Positions 34,515-46,269 of a DNA stretch of 64,000 nucleotides are shown here, piece by piece. Made by a program: the position numbers and the translations under genes. Source of the stretch: Serripes groenlandicus (Eukaryota > Mollusca > Bivalvia > Cardiida > Cardiidae). The stretch lies in the NCBI GenBank assembly GCA_031761405.1, contig JASEVX010000007.1, positions 31,607,631 through 31,671,630 on the forward strand, in the 5' to 3' direction. The notes beneath the pieces are model-generated. The model had not been told where the DNA came from and did not search any database. It was given only the letters and a program-made list of their open reading frames with translations. The stretch's first letter is position 1. Every line of letters starts with the position of its first letter.

Positions 34515-34628
34515 TATACGATTTTCACTTAGAAGGGTTTAATTATGTATAGGTAAGTAATTGGTTAATCCAATTAATACCCAAGTATGAATGTTTGACC
34601 TTTGTTCCAACGATTGAGTCGAATAGTT

Positions 34629-34981
34629 CAGTGGCGTATCTCCCTTTAGACACTGTAGGCACGTGCCTACACAATTGTTATCAAAATGCCCCAAAATGCA
34701 GCTGCGGCGATAGACATCTGCGTAATGTATCAACCAGATCAGCCTGCGCTGTCCGCGCAGACTGATCCGGACCGACATATTCCGTCTTAGGGGGATAGAT
34801 GTATAGAGTAGTGATTCCTGAAACAGAAAATCCACAGAAGGCGAAAAGTGTCTATCCTGTATCCGGGTAGGCCTGTGTGGCATGCTTAGGCTGATCCGGG
34901 TCGATACTTTACGCAGAGTCCACAGTGTTGATTTTCACACGAGACGGCCTACACATTGATTATTGCAAGGCTACGCCCCTG
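34629..34981. mobile_element. M4L copy, complete
   Basis: cagtggcgtatctccctt ... caaggctacgcccctg, with gtaggcacgtgcctacacaa at the left and acgagacggcctacacattg at the right. Confidence 0.85.
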
Positions 34982-35238
34982 TAGTTGGCTGTTTTTAAGG
35001 CCGATCATAACCGTTCAACTGCCCCGTCGTACTTAAAGAGAGTATGATCTTTAACTGTGTTACAGGTGCTAAACTCCAGATTATAGTTATAATAGTCAAA
35101 GTTTTAAAACTGTTCAAAGGTTATTATGAAATATTATAATCATAATTCTGGGATACAAATTAAAGTAATAATTGCACTTTCCAGTACAATAAACATATTA
35201 ATATTGATTGCGTATGCTTTATTTTTTCTAGGTAGACA

Positions 35239-35502
35239 TTGATTGATTGATTGATTGATTGGGGTTTAACGCCGTTTTTAACAATTTCTCAGTCATATCA
35301 CGACGGCCAGTTCACCTACTCATATGTTTCCTGGTTTTCTCACACCAGTTCTCCACACAACAATCTTCCCAAGCAACTTGCTGCTTTTCCACATAGACTG
35401 ATAGCCCATTGGTGGAAGACGAATGACGCATGTCGCAATGACTTTTGTCAAACGTCGGAAAGAAAGTTGGCCGAGCCGGGACTAGGTAGACATACCCAGT
35501 AA
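35239..35502 (-). mobile_element. SINE S2, tRNA head truncated
   Basis: (GATT)4 then acgccgttttta, cacaccagttctccacacaa, gcaacttgctgcttttccac, gtcggaaagaaagttggccg. Confidence 0.85.
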
Positions 35503-36301
35503 GCCAAATGTTGTACATTTTCATGAATCTCTATTGACTGTTTTCAACATTTACTGCCAAAATAGTTTTGAACTATTTATTACTTACTTTAGTGTCACTA
35601 TTAGCAATATTTGTAGAAGTTGCAAAATTTTAAAATGTTGGCCAGGTTACGCCAATGTAGCCAAAATAAAAACCGAAAGTGCACAAAAACAGGTACTCGT
35701 ACAGCAACGGACGAACTAAAAAAAGTCAAGAGTGTCGGGATGACGGTGTGTCGGTTTACCTACAACGTAGTTCTATGAACATTCCTTTCGCTTTGAGCTA
35801 TTCTTACACACACACACATAGCTCTAAGCGACGGCATATTCATAGGACTTCTTATAACTAAGCCAAAATGTTAACTACGTCTTATTCATGTCGTGACTCT
35901 CGAGTACGTTTCATATTCCCATACTTTGTTAAAAACATGCTTAATCCTATTACATGGACCATTTCACGCCTGACTTTAATCCAGGGTTAATTCTAAATCT
36001 GTCCTTTAATGTCCTTTAACCGTAAACTAGATTGTATACGCTTCACTTCTCGGTATCAAATAATCAAATATACGATGATGTGGTAGGTACAACCGAGTGA
36101 CTTTACAACCTTTTGTGGTGAAGGTGACCAGTTGCCTATGCATGATGCGTGGAATATTGATGCAAACATGCAAGGAGACGCATGAGTAAGTCAACTGGCC
36201 GCCGCCATATAACTTAAAACGAATGAAACGATGTATAACTCCGAATAATCAATTAACGTTCAAACTATGTCACATCATAACAATGACGCGTCTAGAAATT
36301 G
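35503..36301. other. Intergenic stretch
   Basis: No gene or repeat family recognised; a short (CA)n lies at 35806. Confidence 0.4.
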
Positions 36302-36498
36302 GGTAAACCTTTTCCAACATACAACAAATCTGCAGCAGACGACCATGCAAAGCTCTAAAACACATTTTTTTTTGTAAAATATTGTGGCAACAGAAGAAAT
36401 TGCTCATTATAAACAAGTTCTGCCTCTTGTAAAAATGTGTTCAAGTGTCGATTGCTGCAAATGCGTCAAAGTGCGTCTATATGTAGGAAAGAGTTTAA
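36302..36498. mobile_element. M1 copy
   Basis: aaaccttttccaacatacaa ... gtctatatgtaggaaagag. Confidence 0.7.
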
Positions 36499-36559
36499 AT
36501 GAAGCCCATGTATTATCCGTCGAAAAGCCAACGAGGGAGGTTAAGGGGTTTCTCTTATT

Positions 36560-36788
36560 TGTCCGCCTGCAGACGTACTTTTTGACGCAATAATAATAAT
36601 AGCAGACGACTTTTGAAAACATTGTGGCCAAAGAAAAAAATACTCGTGATGAGCAATTTCTCCTTTTGCAACAATGTTTTCAACTTTAATTAACAATTAA
36701 GCTATCTTTTATTGAGATTTTTCACGTTTTTGTTAATATGTTTTTAAAGTCGTCTGATGCAGAATTGTTATATGTGGGAAAGTGTTAA
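36560..36788. mobile_element. M1 copy, left end lost
   Basis: Starts gtccgcctgcagacg; the right end ttatatgtgggaaagtgttaa is complete. Confidence 0.75.
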
Positions 36789-36825
36789 AGAAAAGGCATA
36801 CATTGTTCTTGTATTGCTTTATTGT

Positions 36826-37012
36826 TTCCGCCTGGCTTTGCGCCTAAATGGCATGCGAAACTTGACTTTACTTTTCTGCCTGGCTGTGCACCCGAATGGC
36901 ATGGGAAAATCGACTTTACTTTTACTGCCTGGCTGTGCAACCGAATGGTATACAAAGACTTTACTTTTCTTTACGCCTGAATGGCATACGAAAATCGACT
37001 TTACTTTTCAAG
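36826..37012. repeat. About 48-bp minisatellite, 4 imperfect units
   Basis: Units run cctggctgtgcacccgaatg, gcatgggaaaatcgacttta; a 127-codon frame across it is a by-product. Confidence 0.75.
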
Positions 37013-37313
37013 TACGCTACAGATGCATCTATCTGTATGTCCTTCATGGCCATTGCTCAGACATCTGCAAGAAGTGTTTCGTAAACAAGAAAGCCACAGA
37101 TAAGCAATCTGAACGGACAGAACAGTTTTTACTAATCTAAAGACATATCCGTTCGAGTTAAACTATACTTCGAGTTATAGCATAGTCGAGTCCATTATAT
37201 TTTCAATGGTCCACTTTCTTTCGAAGCATTTTCATTATTCAGTTTTAAACAATTTAACCTAACTTAGAAAAGAAACTTAAAAATAAATATCCATGTAAAT
37301 ATTCTTCCGCATA

Positions 37314-37348
<35 letters not shown>

Positions 37349-37995
37349 TGGATGACGAGACCATTGAATAGTAATGGCGTACAACTTTCAAAAGTATTTC
37401 GGTTTTCTGGCGGATTTTCAAGATTAAATTAGCAGTACAATGGGTAAGATACATAATGACAGCGACATATTCGTCATAATGATATTGATAATCAATAATA
37501 ACTGATTGACACCGATATTAAAAGTCAATTCTTATATAATTTCACTATTGCGTCATGGTGGTTTATTGAAATGTACCGCCATTTTTGATAGCTGTTATGT
37601 AATATCGACACCAGTACACCATTAATCGTACTTCGCACAACTGCTTACGTAAGCGAATGAGATCTTTAGCCTATTGGTGTAAGACAAAAAGGCACTAGTT
37701 AAAATGGCATTTACTATTCATCGAAAAGAATGTATAGTCGAGTCGGCTATCGCGCAGGCTGCTTCACTTGCATCAAGCACTATATTAAATGAAGATGGAC
37801 AGTGAAGGCTTTGACGAGACTGTACGGATGCATAAGCTCATCAGACTCTAAATTGTTCGAGCAGGCTGCTAAGGAGACACACAATCGCTTACATCAAGGA
37901 ATATATTAAATGTTATGTTACCGAGACTCCAACTGGCTTGCCGCGACTCAAACATTTTAACATTTCGGCCGTTAAGTTAACTCAAACCTATAATT
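37013..37995. other. Intergenic stretch with (TA)n
   Basis: A (TA)14 run lies at 37317-37344. The degenerate 'gacagtgaaggct...gagactgtacg' repeat lies at 37797-37840. No gene seen. Confidence 0.45.
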
Positions 37996-38253
37996 GAGCC
38001 GTTCCACGAGAAAACCAACATTATGGACTCTGCGTAAATCGATCTAGATCAGCCTGCGCAGTCCGCACAGTCTAATCCGGGCCCGATACATTCCGTCTCA
38101 GTGGGATTGAGCTATAGAGCAATGATTTCTGAAACAGAAAATCCACAGAAGTCGAAAAGTGTCTGTCCGTGTTAGCCTACGCGGCATGCTTAGCCTGATC
38201 CGGTCGATACTTTACGCAGAGTCCACACTGTCGGTTTTCTCGTGGAATGGCTC
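37996..38253. mobile_element. M4 copy, complete
   Basis: gagccgttccacgagaaaac ... ttctcgtggaatggctc, inner cctgcgcagtccgcacag. Confidence 0.9.
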
Positions 38254-38616
38254 ATATTATCAGTCGAGAGTATCAATCAATGAAAGAAGTGACATTAAAA
38301 ATCCATTTGATATCAACAAATCGAGTTAATGTCGTTCGACCCTTTATTCGTACAATGCACCGCCAGGTTGTAAACTAAACAATCTCGAGAGTCCCGAAAT
38401 CTAGCTTCTTATCGAAGATATGCCTGACGTGTATAGGATCTTTGAACACAGTGCAGGTAAAAGGAAAAAATGTTCATTTATACATGTTTCACGTTCTCTT
38501 TTCGTCACAATGTTTCGAGTGGTATCTGATTCAGAGGCACCAGAATAGTTTATACGAGAAAGGCTAAAGAAAATCTGAAACTTTATTTCATATTATTCTA
38601 TTTCAGGTATTTGCAT
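38254..38616. other. Intergenic stretch
   Basis: 38455-38570 is a degraded M1 (ggtaaaaggaaaaaatgttc, tacgagaaaggctaaa); the rest is unrecognised. Confidence 0.4.
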
Positions 38617-38818
38617 GCGTTTTACCCTTTACCCATAAACAACAGATTTACAGCAGACGACTCCGAAAACATCTTCGTAAATAGATGGAAATCTGTGCTT
38701 ACTGACAATAGTTTAAAACACTTTGGAAATGGGAGAAATTGCTCATTATGGCACAAGGATTCCAAAACTCGTTTGCACCAGAGGCGTGAGAAAGCGTATA
38801 TATATGAGAAAGGGTTAA
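38617..38818. mobile_element. M1 copy
   Basis: ttttaccctttacccataaa ... tatatgagaaagggttaa; right TTAA at 38815-38818. Confidence 0.75.
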
Positions 38819-38867
38819 CTGTAACGAGAATGCGTGAGATAGTGAGTTAGTGTGTGAGTGTGAGTAC

Positions 38868-39000
38868 GCCATTTTCAACATTATTTCAGTTATATCACGG
38901 TGACGGTTCACTGTTTCATGATCCCTGGGTAAACTAACGAGGACTAGTCTTGGAAATGTGTCTTCCTAAAGAGAATTTCACCATGACGGCTGCGAGAGTG
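38868..39000 (-). mobile_element. SINE S3 tail and body
   Basis: acattatttcagttatatca, catgatccctgggtaaacta; the head is replaced. Confidence 0.65.
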
Positions 39001-39088
39001 GACCCAACCCTGTACTGTTGCATCCAAATCACCCACATGTAACACTCGGTCACGCCGGTTTCCACACACGGGATGGAAAGCTGTACGG

Positions 39089-39290
39089 AATCCGCCGTGG
39101 CCTAGTGGCTAACTTCGGGGATTTTAAACCGGGAGTCCCGTCCCGGGTTCGTTTCCCAGTCGCGGTGATGTAGTCATAGTGGAGTCCACTTGGGCAAATG
39201 CACATTTCCTGGCCTATTTCTGTTTGGCTTTTTTACCAAGGGATCGTGAAAAAACTAACTATCTCCGTGATATAACATTGCAAAGAATTC
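39089..39290 (+). mobile_element. SINE S3, full length
   Basis: tRNA-Ser-like head: A-box ccgtggcctagtggctaact and B-box gggttcgtttcccagtcgcg. The body is tccacttgggcaaatgcaca and the tail is partial. Confidence 0.75.
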
Positions 39291-39596
39291 AATTGATATG
39301 TTTATGAAAAACATATATAGAAATTATAAGATTAGCTGGAGAGGGACATTTATTTACAAAACTTCCCCCTTGGATGTAAGTGCCTTTGATACGCTATACA
39401 GAGTTTCTATTTAAGATTGAATAAGACACTCTTTCAAATTTCAAGATGAGCCGTAAACATTTTAAGTATAGTCATACGTGGACACGAAACTGCTTCAAGA
39501 TTTTATAATTTTGAAGATTTTTTGAAACACTCTTTCGAATTCTAAAATGAGCTGTTAATATACTTTTAGCACCAATATACTTGACATTGAACAGTT
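39291..39596. other. Intergenic stretch
   Basis: A 100-base stretch is loosely duplicated: gaataagacactctttcaaattt (39419) and gaaacactctttcgaattc (39523), each followed by atgagc. Confidence 0.4.
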
Positions 39597-39606
39597 AACT
39601 CTTTAC

Positions 39607-39940
39607 TACATACAGACGTATGTTGATATGAACCTGACGACTTCTTAAATCATTGTTGCAAAGGATTGATTGATTGACAAACGTATGTTGATACCTATGA
39701 AGCTGACGACTTCTTTAATCATTGTGGCAAAGGATTGATTGATTGACAAACGTATGTTGATACCTATGAAGCTGACGACTTCTTTAATCATTGTGGCAAA
39801 GGATTGATTGATTGACAAACGTATGTTGATACCTATGAAGCTGACGACTTCTTAAATGATTGTGGCAAAGGATTGATTGATTGACAAACGTATGTTGATA
39901 CCTATGAAGCTGACGACTTCTTAAATTATTGTGACAAAGG
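39607..39940. repeat. 69-bp tandem array of mixed M1/S2 origin, 5 units
   Basis: Period markers gacaaacgtatgttgatacc at 39676, 39745, 39814 and 39883. Each unit joins an M1 left arm (gacgacttctttaatcattg, tggcaaag) to gattgattgattg. Confidence 0.9.
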
Positions 39941-40161
39941 ATTGATTGATTGATTGGGGTTTTAACGCCGTTTTCAACAATTTTTCAGTCATATTACGGC
40001 GGTTAGTTAACCTACTCATATGTTTTCCGGTACCGAAAGCAACTGGCTGCATTTCCACATGGACTCTTAGCCCATCGGTGAAAGACGAATGACGATTGTC
40101 ACAGTGACTTGTGTCAAACGTCGGAAAGAATGTTGGTCGAGCTGGGGTTCGAACTAACAAT
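39938..40161 (-). mobile_element. SINE S2 next to the 69-bp array
   Basis: gattgattgattggggtttt, aactggctgcatttccacat, ggttcgaactaaca; its middle and head are shortened. Confidence 0.8.
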
Positions 40162-40194
40162 AGCATCTTCTTTATAGATATGTTCTATAGTTTG

Positions 40195-40396
40195 ACCTTG
40201 ATGTTTCGAATGTCGTCTGCTGCAGATTTGTGGTATTTTGGAAAGGCTCGTAACGAGCTGTCTCTCCTGAAATATGCAATGTGTGCCAGTTAGACATTAA
40301 ATTTAACCAAATTTCATATTGGACGAAAGGTTGAGTGGTCCAATGTTTAACATGGAAGAGTCGACTTTGTGAAAGTCGGCAGGTAAAGGGTTAATA
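40195..40396. mobile_element. Fused M1 right end and M2-like body
   Basis: M1 arm gaatgtcgtctgctgcagat, ggaaagg runs directly into M2 core ctcgtaacgagctgtctctc and an end ggaagagtcgactttgtg, closing with aaagggttaa. Confidence 0.55.
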
Positions 40397-40448
40397 CTAT
40401 TTGCTAAACGTGTCGCATCTTGCGAATGAGCGTCTTATTGCAGATCTC

Positions 40449-40679
40449 CTGAACCCTTTCCCTCATACGACAATTCTGCAGCAGACGACTTTGAACATAT
40501 TTTGTCAACAAATAGTATATCTCTATAATTGAATGGATAACCTATGACTAAGAGTGGAAAACATTGTGGCAAAAGGAGAAATTGCTCGTTTTGAGCAATT
40601 TCTTCTTTTGTCACTATGTTTTCAAAAAGCCGTCTGCTGAGGAGGCGTCAGAAAGTGTCTATATGAGGGAAATGGTTAA
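40449..40679. mobile_element. M1 copy
   Basis: gaaccctttccctcatacga ... tatgagggaaatggttaa. Nearly the same sequence as the copies at 32681 and 48752, so a young subfamily. Confidence 0.85.
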
Positions 40680-40875
40680 CGAAGATCACATTAAGAGATA
40701 ACAGTCGAGGGACGACGATTCTATTGTTTTGTCAGAGGTTTACCAATGGGTCTGTATTGTGTGCAGGCGGACAGTGACGCATCGGATGAGACTGTACGTG
40801 TGTACTGACTAACCCCAGTCTGCACTGTATGCACATGAAACAAAATCCCAAATCTCGACAGGCGGCAAATTTATA

Positions 40876-41131
40876 TTGACCCTTTCCCGTATATATACAT
40901 ACGCATTTTGACGCCACTGCAGCAGACGTAATATTTTCAATGGGTCAAACGGATCAATTGCTCATAGTTGGCAACGTCTCCATTTGCCACAACGAATTTA
41001 ACTCTAGTAAATAATTAAACTTTCAATTTTAAAGACTGTACATGTTTTTTTCAGGATGGTTTTAGGTCGATATAAGTTAGATGTTTCCAAAGTCGTCTGC
41101 TGGAGATGTATCGAATGTGGGAAAGGGTTAA
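40876..41131. mobile_element. M1 copy, long variant
   Basis: gaccctttcccgtatatata ... cgaatgtgggaaagggttaa; the centre is diverged. Confidence 0.75.
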
Positions 41132-41480
41132 GCTACGCTAAGAGATGGCTAATGGAATTAATTAGGATTATATCTCATATGTACAAGGGGGCATTAAGAA
41201 GATTATTTTCTATGAGAGCACTTATATAGCAGTGATTAGGAAAAAAATCCTAAAATACATATTACGTTATATAAATATTTAATTACATCAAATTAATCTG
41301 TACGACACACACTGTTTGCTAAGGGCAACATTATGTGTTACTTATAACATGAGTGCAATGTTACGGTTTGATCATGAATATAACAAACAATAATGAGTGA
41401 CTCTCATCTATAATCCAATATGTGTTAAAATGGTGAATGAGATGGGGTTAGCATAACGAATAGTACACGCAACGCATTGT
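41132..41480. other. AT-rich intergenic stretch
   Basis: Nothing recognised. Confidence 0.4.
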
Positions 41481-41668
41481 AATGTATTGATTGATTGGTG
41501 CTTTACAATGTTTAAATTATATCAAAGCGTTTCCTGGGTAAGTTACCAGTACTACTGGTCAATTTATCCCGACACTAGCCAGTCAGTCGTAAAGCTAACC
41601 CCGCAACCCTGAACGCTAAGGGGGACAGCCATTACTACCATTTTTAAAGTATTTGGTATGAACATTAT
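41481..41668 (-). mobile_element. SINE S1, head lost
   Basis: gattgattggtgctttacaa, tcctgggtaagttaccagta, cagtcgtaaagctaaccccg. Confidence 0.8.
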
Positions 41669-41689
41669 TATAGATACGTAATTATTTCC

Positions 41690-41815
41690 CATAAGACGGC
41701 ATTTGCAATTTCTCCTTGTCTCACAATGTTTTATTTCTATTCAGTAGTTATACTTTTTTTGTCAAGATGTTCTAAAAGTGGTCTGCTGAGGATTTGGTTT
41801 GTTTGGGACCGGGTT
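41690..41815. mobile_element. M1 right fragment
   Basis: caatttctccttgtctcaca ... gtggtctgctgaggattt. Confidence 0.55.
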
Positions 41816-41827
41816 TACCACCTGACC

Positions 41828-42051
41828 GTTCACCCTTTCCTACATACAAAAGATCTGCAGCAGACGACTTTGAAAACATGGTGACAAAAACCTGAAAAAT
41901 AAAAGATAGCTAAATTGTTAAATAAAGTTGAAAACATTGTGGCCAAAGGAGAAATTGCTCATCATGAGCAATTTCACCTTTGGCCAGAATGTTTTCAAAA
42001 GTCGTCTGCTGCTATTGCGTCAAAATGCGTCTGCAGGTGGGAAAGGGTTAA
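41828..42051. mobile_element. M1 copy
   Basis: caccctttcctacatacaaa ... gcaggtgggaaagggttaa; the central hairpin ggagaaattgctcatcatga / gcaatttcacc is strong. Confidence 0.85.
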
Positions 42052-42349
42052 ACGGACACAATGTAATGTATTTATAAAGCATATTGTTGTGGTGTTTGGA
42101 TTTTGGAGACCGTCCATTTAACATATAACCGTTTATTGTCAAAGACCATGATGTGTTTATTCAAAAGCTAGTCTGTGTTTTTGTTTAGAATTATCAAACT
42201 GCATTGGTAGTCTATTGAACCTGTAATATTTGCTTAACAAACTGAGCCGAATCAAGAGAAAATGGGGTCTCGTTCAAAATGCTTCCAATTTGTGATTTGT
42301 TGTATGTGATACGTATTTCATTGCATCTATTCGTTGTTGTATTGATTTT

Positions 42350-42516
42350 GTACGTTATTTACAACATTATTTCAGTTATATCACGGTGACAGTTAACTCA
42401 TGATCCCTGGGTCGCAAAACCAGTCCTAGGCTAGGGCACTCTACCGTGACCGCCGCTAACGTGGATCGAACCCGGTACTCCCGATTCAAAATCCCCACGC
42501 TTACCGGCGCGATTGG
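42350..42516 (-). mobile_element. SINE S3
   Basis: cgttatttacaacattattt, catgatccctgggtcgcaaa, ggatcgaacccggtactccc at the head. Confidence 0.75.
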
Positions 42517-42621
42517 CTAGTTGGGGTCTTGTTGACACTCCCGTTTGGAATCATTTAAAGTCACAACCGTGTATTATTAAGGGGGCTGCATTTTTGTCTG
42601 TGAGAGGAAATGTATTAAATT

Positions 42622-42882
42622 GAGCCGTTCCACGAGAAAACCAGCATTATGGTCTCTGCTTTAAGTATTGGCCCAGATCAGCAAGCACAGTCCGCGCAGG
42701 CTAATCCGGACCAACACATACCGTCTCAAGGGGATAGAGGTATAGAGTAATGTTTCCTGAAACAGAAAATCCACAGGTGGAGAAACGTGTCTGTCCGGGT
42801 TAGCCTGCGCGGCATGCTTAGACTGATCCGGGTCGATACTTTACGCAGAATCCACAATGTTGTTTTTCTCGTAGGACGGCTC
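42622..42882. mobile_element. M4 copy
   Basis: gagccgttccacgagaaaac ... ctcgtaggacggctc; supplies the start of a spurious 270-codon frame. Confidence 0.9.
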
Positions 42883-42950
42883 CTTTATAGATCTATGTTT
42901 GCATTTACACGGAAATGGGAGAGTAGTGCCAATGTGCGTACGCACGCACT

Positions 42951-43563
42951 CATCAGAGTGGTCACTCTACTCACATACACATCAGAGTGGTCACTGTACT
43001 CACGCACTCATCAGAGTGGTCACTGTACTCACATACACATCAGAGTGGTCACTGTACTCACATACACATCAGAGTGGTCACTGTACTCACATACACATCA
43101 TAGTGGTCACTGTACTCACATACACATCAGAGTGGTCACTGTACTCATGCACTCATCAGAGTGGTCACTGTACTCACATACACATCAGAGTGGTCACTGT
43201 ACTCACATACACATCAGAGTGGTCACTGTACTCATATACACATCAGAGTGGTCACTGTACTCACATACACATCAGAGTGGTCACTGTACTCACGCACTCA
43301 TCAGAGTGGTCACTGTACTCACATACACATCAGAGTGGTCACTGTACTCACATACACATCAGAGTGGTCACTGTACTCACGCACTCATCAGAGTGGTCAC
43401 TGTACTCATATACACATCAGAGTGGTCACTGTACTCACATACACATCAGAGTGGTCACTGTACTCACATACACATCAGAGTGGTCACTGTACTCACATAC
43501 ACATCAGAGTGGTCACTGTACTCACATACACATCAGAGTGGTCACTGTACTCACATACACACC
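42951..43563. repeat. 29-bp minisatellite, 21 copies
   Basis: Unit catcagagtggtcactgtac plus tcacataca, with a second type containing tcacgcact. Because 29 is not a multiple of 3 and the unit has no stop in any phase, all three plus-strand frames stay open. Confidence 0.95.
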
Positions 43564-43565
43564 AG

Positions 43566-43911
43566 GCAGGGGCGTAGGTTGGCAATAATCAATGTGTAGG
43601 CCGTCTCGTGCGAAAATCAACATTGTGGACTCTGTGTAAAGTATCGACCCGGATCAGCCTAAGTATGCCACACAGGCCTACGCGGATAGACACTTTTCGC
43701 CTCCTGTGGATTTTCTGTTTCAGGAATCACTACTCTATACATCTATCCCCCTAAGACGGAATGTGTCGGCCGGATCAGTCTGCGCGGACAGCGCAGGCTG
43801 ATCTGGTCGATACATTACGCAGATGTCTATCGCCGCAGATGTATTTTGGGGCATTTTGAGAACAAATGTGTAGGCACGTGCCTACAGTGTCTAAATCGAG
43901 CTACGCCCCTG
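43566..43911. mobile_element. M4L copy, complete, reverse orientation
   Basis: caggggcgtaggttggcaat ... gtaggcacgtgcctacagtg, ctacgcccctg. It begins two bases after the minisatellite. Confidence 0.85.
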
Positions 43912-44887
43912 TCAGGGTCTTCACTGTACGCAGAAGCAATAAGATCTTAAATAACTATACGCAGCTAATAAAGGTCAATATCAGGTCAATCCCGGCATAC
44001 TATAATACAGTCATATAATCAGAATAAATAAACATTATATTTACGAACAACTTATTAGTCAAAAGTTCACCCTGTGTGGTTTTCTTCACTAGTGCTCTAA
44101 AATTTTCTTTTTAAACAAATATTTACATTAACTAATTGCAACGGTAAGTATCAAACGGTGGCCGCATTGACTCTTGTTAGCACATTAAGCGGTCATTTAA
44201 GGATTTTATCAAAAAATAAAACTGTTTGGGGGAAATAAATAATGCTAATGATGTGCACTTTATCATTTTATTAAATTGTTTTCGAATTTTCCGTAGGCTA
44301 CACATCCACAACAAGTGGTCTGAAATTGGGAAGGGTTAAAATGTCCAAAATCCCAAAGGGCTTCCATAAATGTATACTTATTGGTCCACAAAAACAAAAT
44401 TTTTATGTTTGAACTGAAATACAAAATAAAGAAAGAAATTGAATATGGGCAATCTTGATTAGTTTTCGTAAAATTTTCTGCAACCTTCGGTTTCTAAGAT
44501 TATACAGAATTATGCATGTATAAGCGGCACAGTCTGATCTGACTCTGCACTGTTCACCAGTTAGATACAGAATGTTTCAAGAAGCTGTTGTAAAAGCAGT
44601 ATCCTTTTGATGCGCATGCAGCTATTTTTCAACAAGGGTAATATTTCCGTTAAGGCTGGTTTTCGCAGAACACCGCCAATTTGTATTATAAGTGAGTTTT
44701 CTTCACTTTAAAATGTCCTCTTCGAATGTGACTTGTAAGCCGTTTAAAGCATCGTCCTGTCTTCTAAAAAGAATAAACTATGTAAAACTGACCTTGATAA
44801 AAGTATGAGATTTATTTAATTCGGTTATACCCATTGAAAACTCCATTAAAAATTGCGAAAAATATTTGCTCGCTTTTCTTTTCGGTT
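43912..44887. other. Intergenic stretch
   Basis: 44285-44340 is an M1 right-end relic (ttgggaagggttaaaa); the rest is unrecognised. Confidence 0.4.
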
Positions 44888-45079
44888 AGTCCACACAGGC
44901 TAATCCGGGCCGACACATTCCGTCGCAGGGGGATAGAGGTATAGAGTAATGATTCCTGAAACAGAAAATCCACAAGAGGCGAAATGTGTCTGTCCTGGTT
45001 AGCCTGCGTGACATGCTTAGGCTGATCCGGGTCGATACTTTACGCAGAGTCCACAATGTTGGATTTGTGGATAGGCTCA
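44888..45079. mobile_element. M4 copy, left end lost
   Basis: gtccacacaggctaatccgg ... ttggatttgtggataggctc. Confidence 0.8.
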
Positions 45080-45121
45080 TAGATATTTGCAATTAACGTT
45101 ATCATACGTATGGCATCCTGC

Positions 45122-45367
45122 ATATAGCAGCCTCCCGGCGTCTTGTTTAGAGCGTCGAAGTAAGCGGGTGACCAGGTTCGATCCTCGATCGGTCTTTAAC
45201 CAAAGTCTTAGTAGCAATTGCTGTCCTTCTTCGCGCTCAGGGTTGAGGGGATAGCTATACGACGTATGCATCAGTGTCAGGATAAAATATACCTGTAATG
45301 CTGGTAAATGACCCAGTAAACGCCGTGATATAGCTAGAATGCTATCGTAAACGACGTGAAACCCCAA
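45122..45367 (+). mobile_element. SINE S1, full length
   Basis: Head with B-box ccaggttcgatcctcgatcg; body gcgctcagggttgagggga; tail cgccgtgatatagctagaat and cgtaaacgacgtgaaacccc. Confidence 0.75.
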
Positions 45368-45685
45368 TCAAACAAACATCTAGCCCAAATAACAAAGACT
45401 AGTTATATTTCTCCCTCACTGATGTCCGTCTATCTCGTCTGTCTCTTCATCTTTCAAACTCTGTTTAGTTATTTAATGCTGTTTATTGGAAGGCGATCAA
45501 TGTGTTCACTCCAACACTCTGGTTTAGTAAGAATACGTGTTTTAATAAAGTATGATCCTGAATAAATATTGAAAAGACGAGAATTATGTGACGGTGAAAA
45601 GGTTTATCAATGCACAAAAGACGCTTTATTCCCACAAATCGTTTAAATACCTGCCTTATGTAATATATTTGTTTCTAATCTCATT
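45368..45685. other. Intergenic stretch
   Basis: Nothing recognised. Confidence 0.4.
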
Positions 45686-45905
45686 TGTCCCTTTCCCATA
45701 TACCACAAATCAGCAGCAGACGACTTAAAACATTTAGGCGAAATTATCGAAAATATATATAAGGGAAAGTTTTATTATTGAAAAGATTTTAAAACATTGT
45801 GAGGAAAGGAGAAATTGTTCATTATAAGCAATTTCTTATTTTGCCCTAATGTTTTCAAAAGTCGTCTGCTATAGAGACCTCAAAATGCGTCTACATGTGG
45901 GAAAA
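45686..45905. mobile_element. M1 copy
   Basis: gtccctttcccatataccac ... gcgtctacatgtgggaaaa; TTAA lost on both sides. Confidence 0.75.
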
Positions 45906-45987
45906 TGCTGAGGCATTTTAGTGTTATCCCCTCTGTTGAAAAGGTATTAAGTAATTTGTTTCTAATGGTTTATTTCCTATGCATAAG

Positions 45988-46208
45988 AGGAGTTTGTTTA
46001 ATTAAGGGTTAACGCCGTTTTCTACATTGTTTCTGTTAGATTTACTGTGATGGTTCACTAATTCATTATCCCTGGGTAAACAAACCAGTACGGCTAGTAA
46101 ACGTGCCTTGACCAAGGGCACTCCACCATGCCTGCCACGAATGGGGATTGGACCAGGGATGCCCGGTGCCAAATCCCCAACGCTAACCACTTAGTCACGG
46201 GTGATTCC
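45988..46208 (-). mobile_element. SINE S3, full length
   Basis: Tail gggttaacgccgttttctac, body attatccctgggtaaacaaa, head ccccaacgctaaccacttag. Confidence 0.8.
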
Positions 46209-46269
46209 GCATTAATTGAAAGTTGTAGAAGGTAACACATCTTCCAACAATACTCTTCGAAGCGCGATA

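Larger units (their letters stand above)
33583..34615. repeat. About 140-bp tandem repeat, 5 monomers, broken by two transposons
   Basis: atcacatttcc phase marks at 33583, 33724, 33862 and about 34246. The third monomer is interrupted by M4 (33893-34153) and the fourth by M1 (34283-34514), each just after catcatat. Confidence 0.85.

Noticed and set aside
36757..37140. A 127-codon plus-strand open frame
   Set aside because: It begins in an M1 end and crosses a 48-bp minisatellite.
42787..43599. A 270-codon open frame, the second longest in the window
   Set aside because: It starts in an M4 element and then reads the 29-bp minisatellite; all three frames are equally open, so openness is not evidence of a protein.
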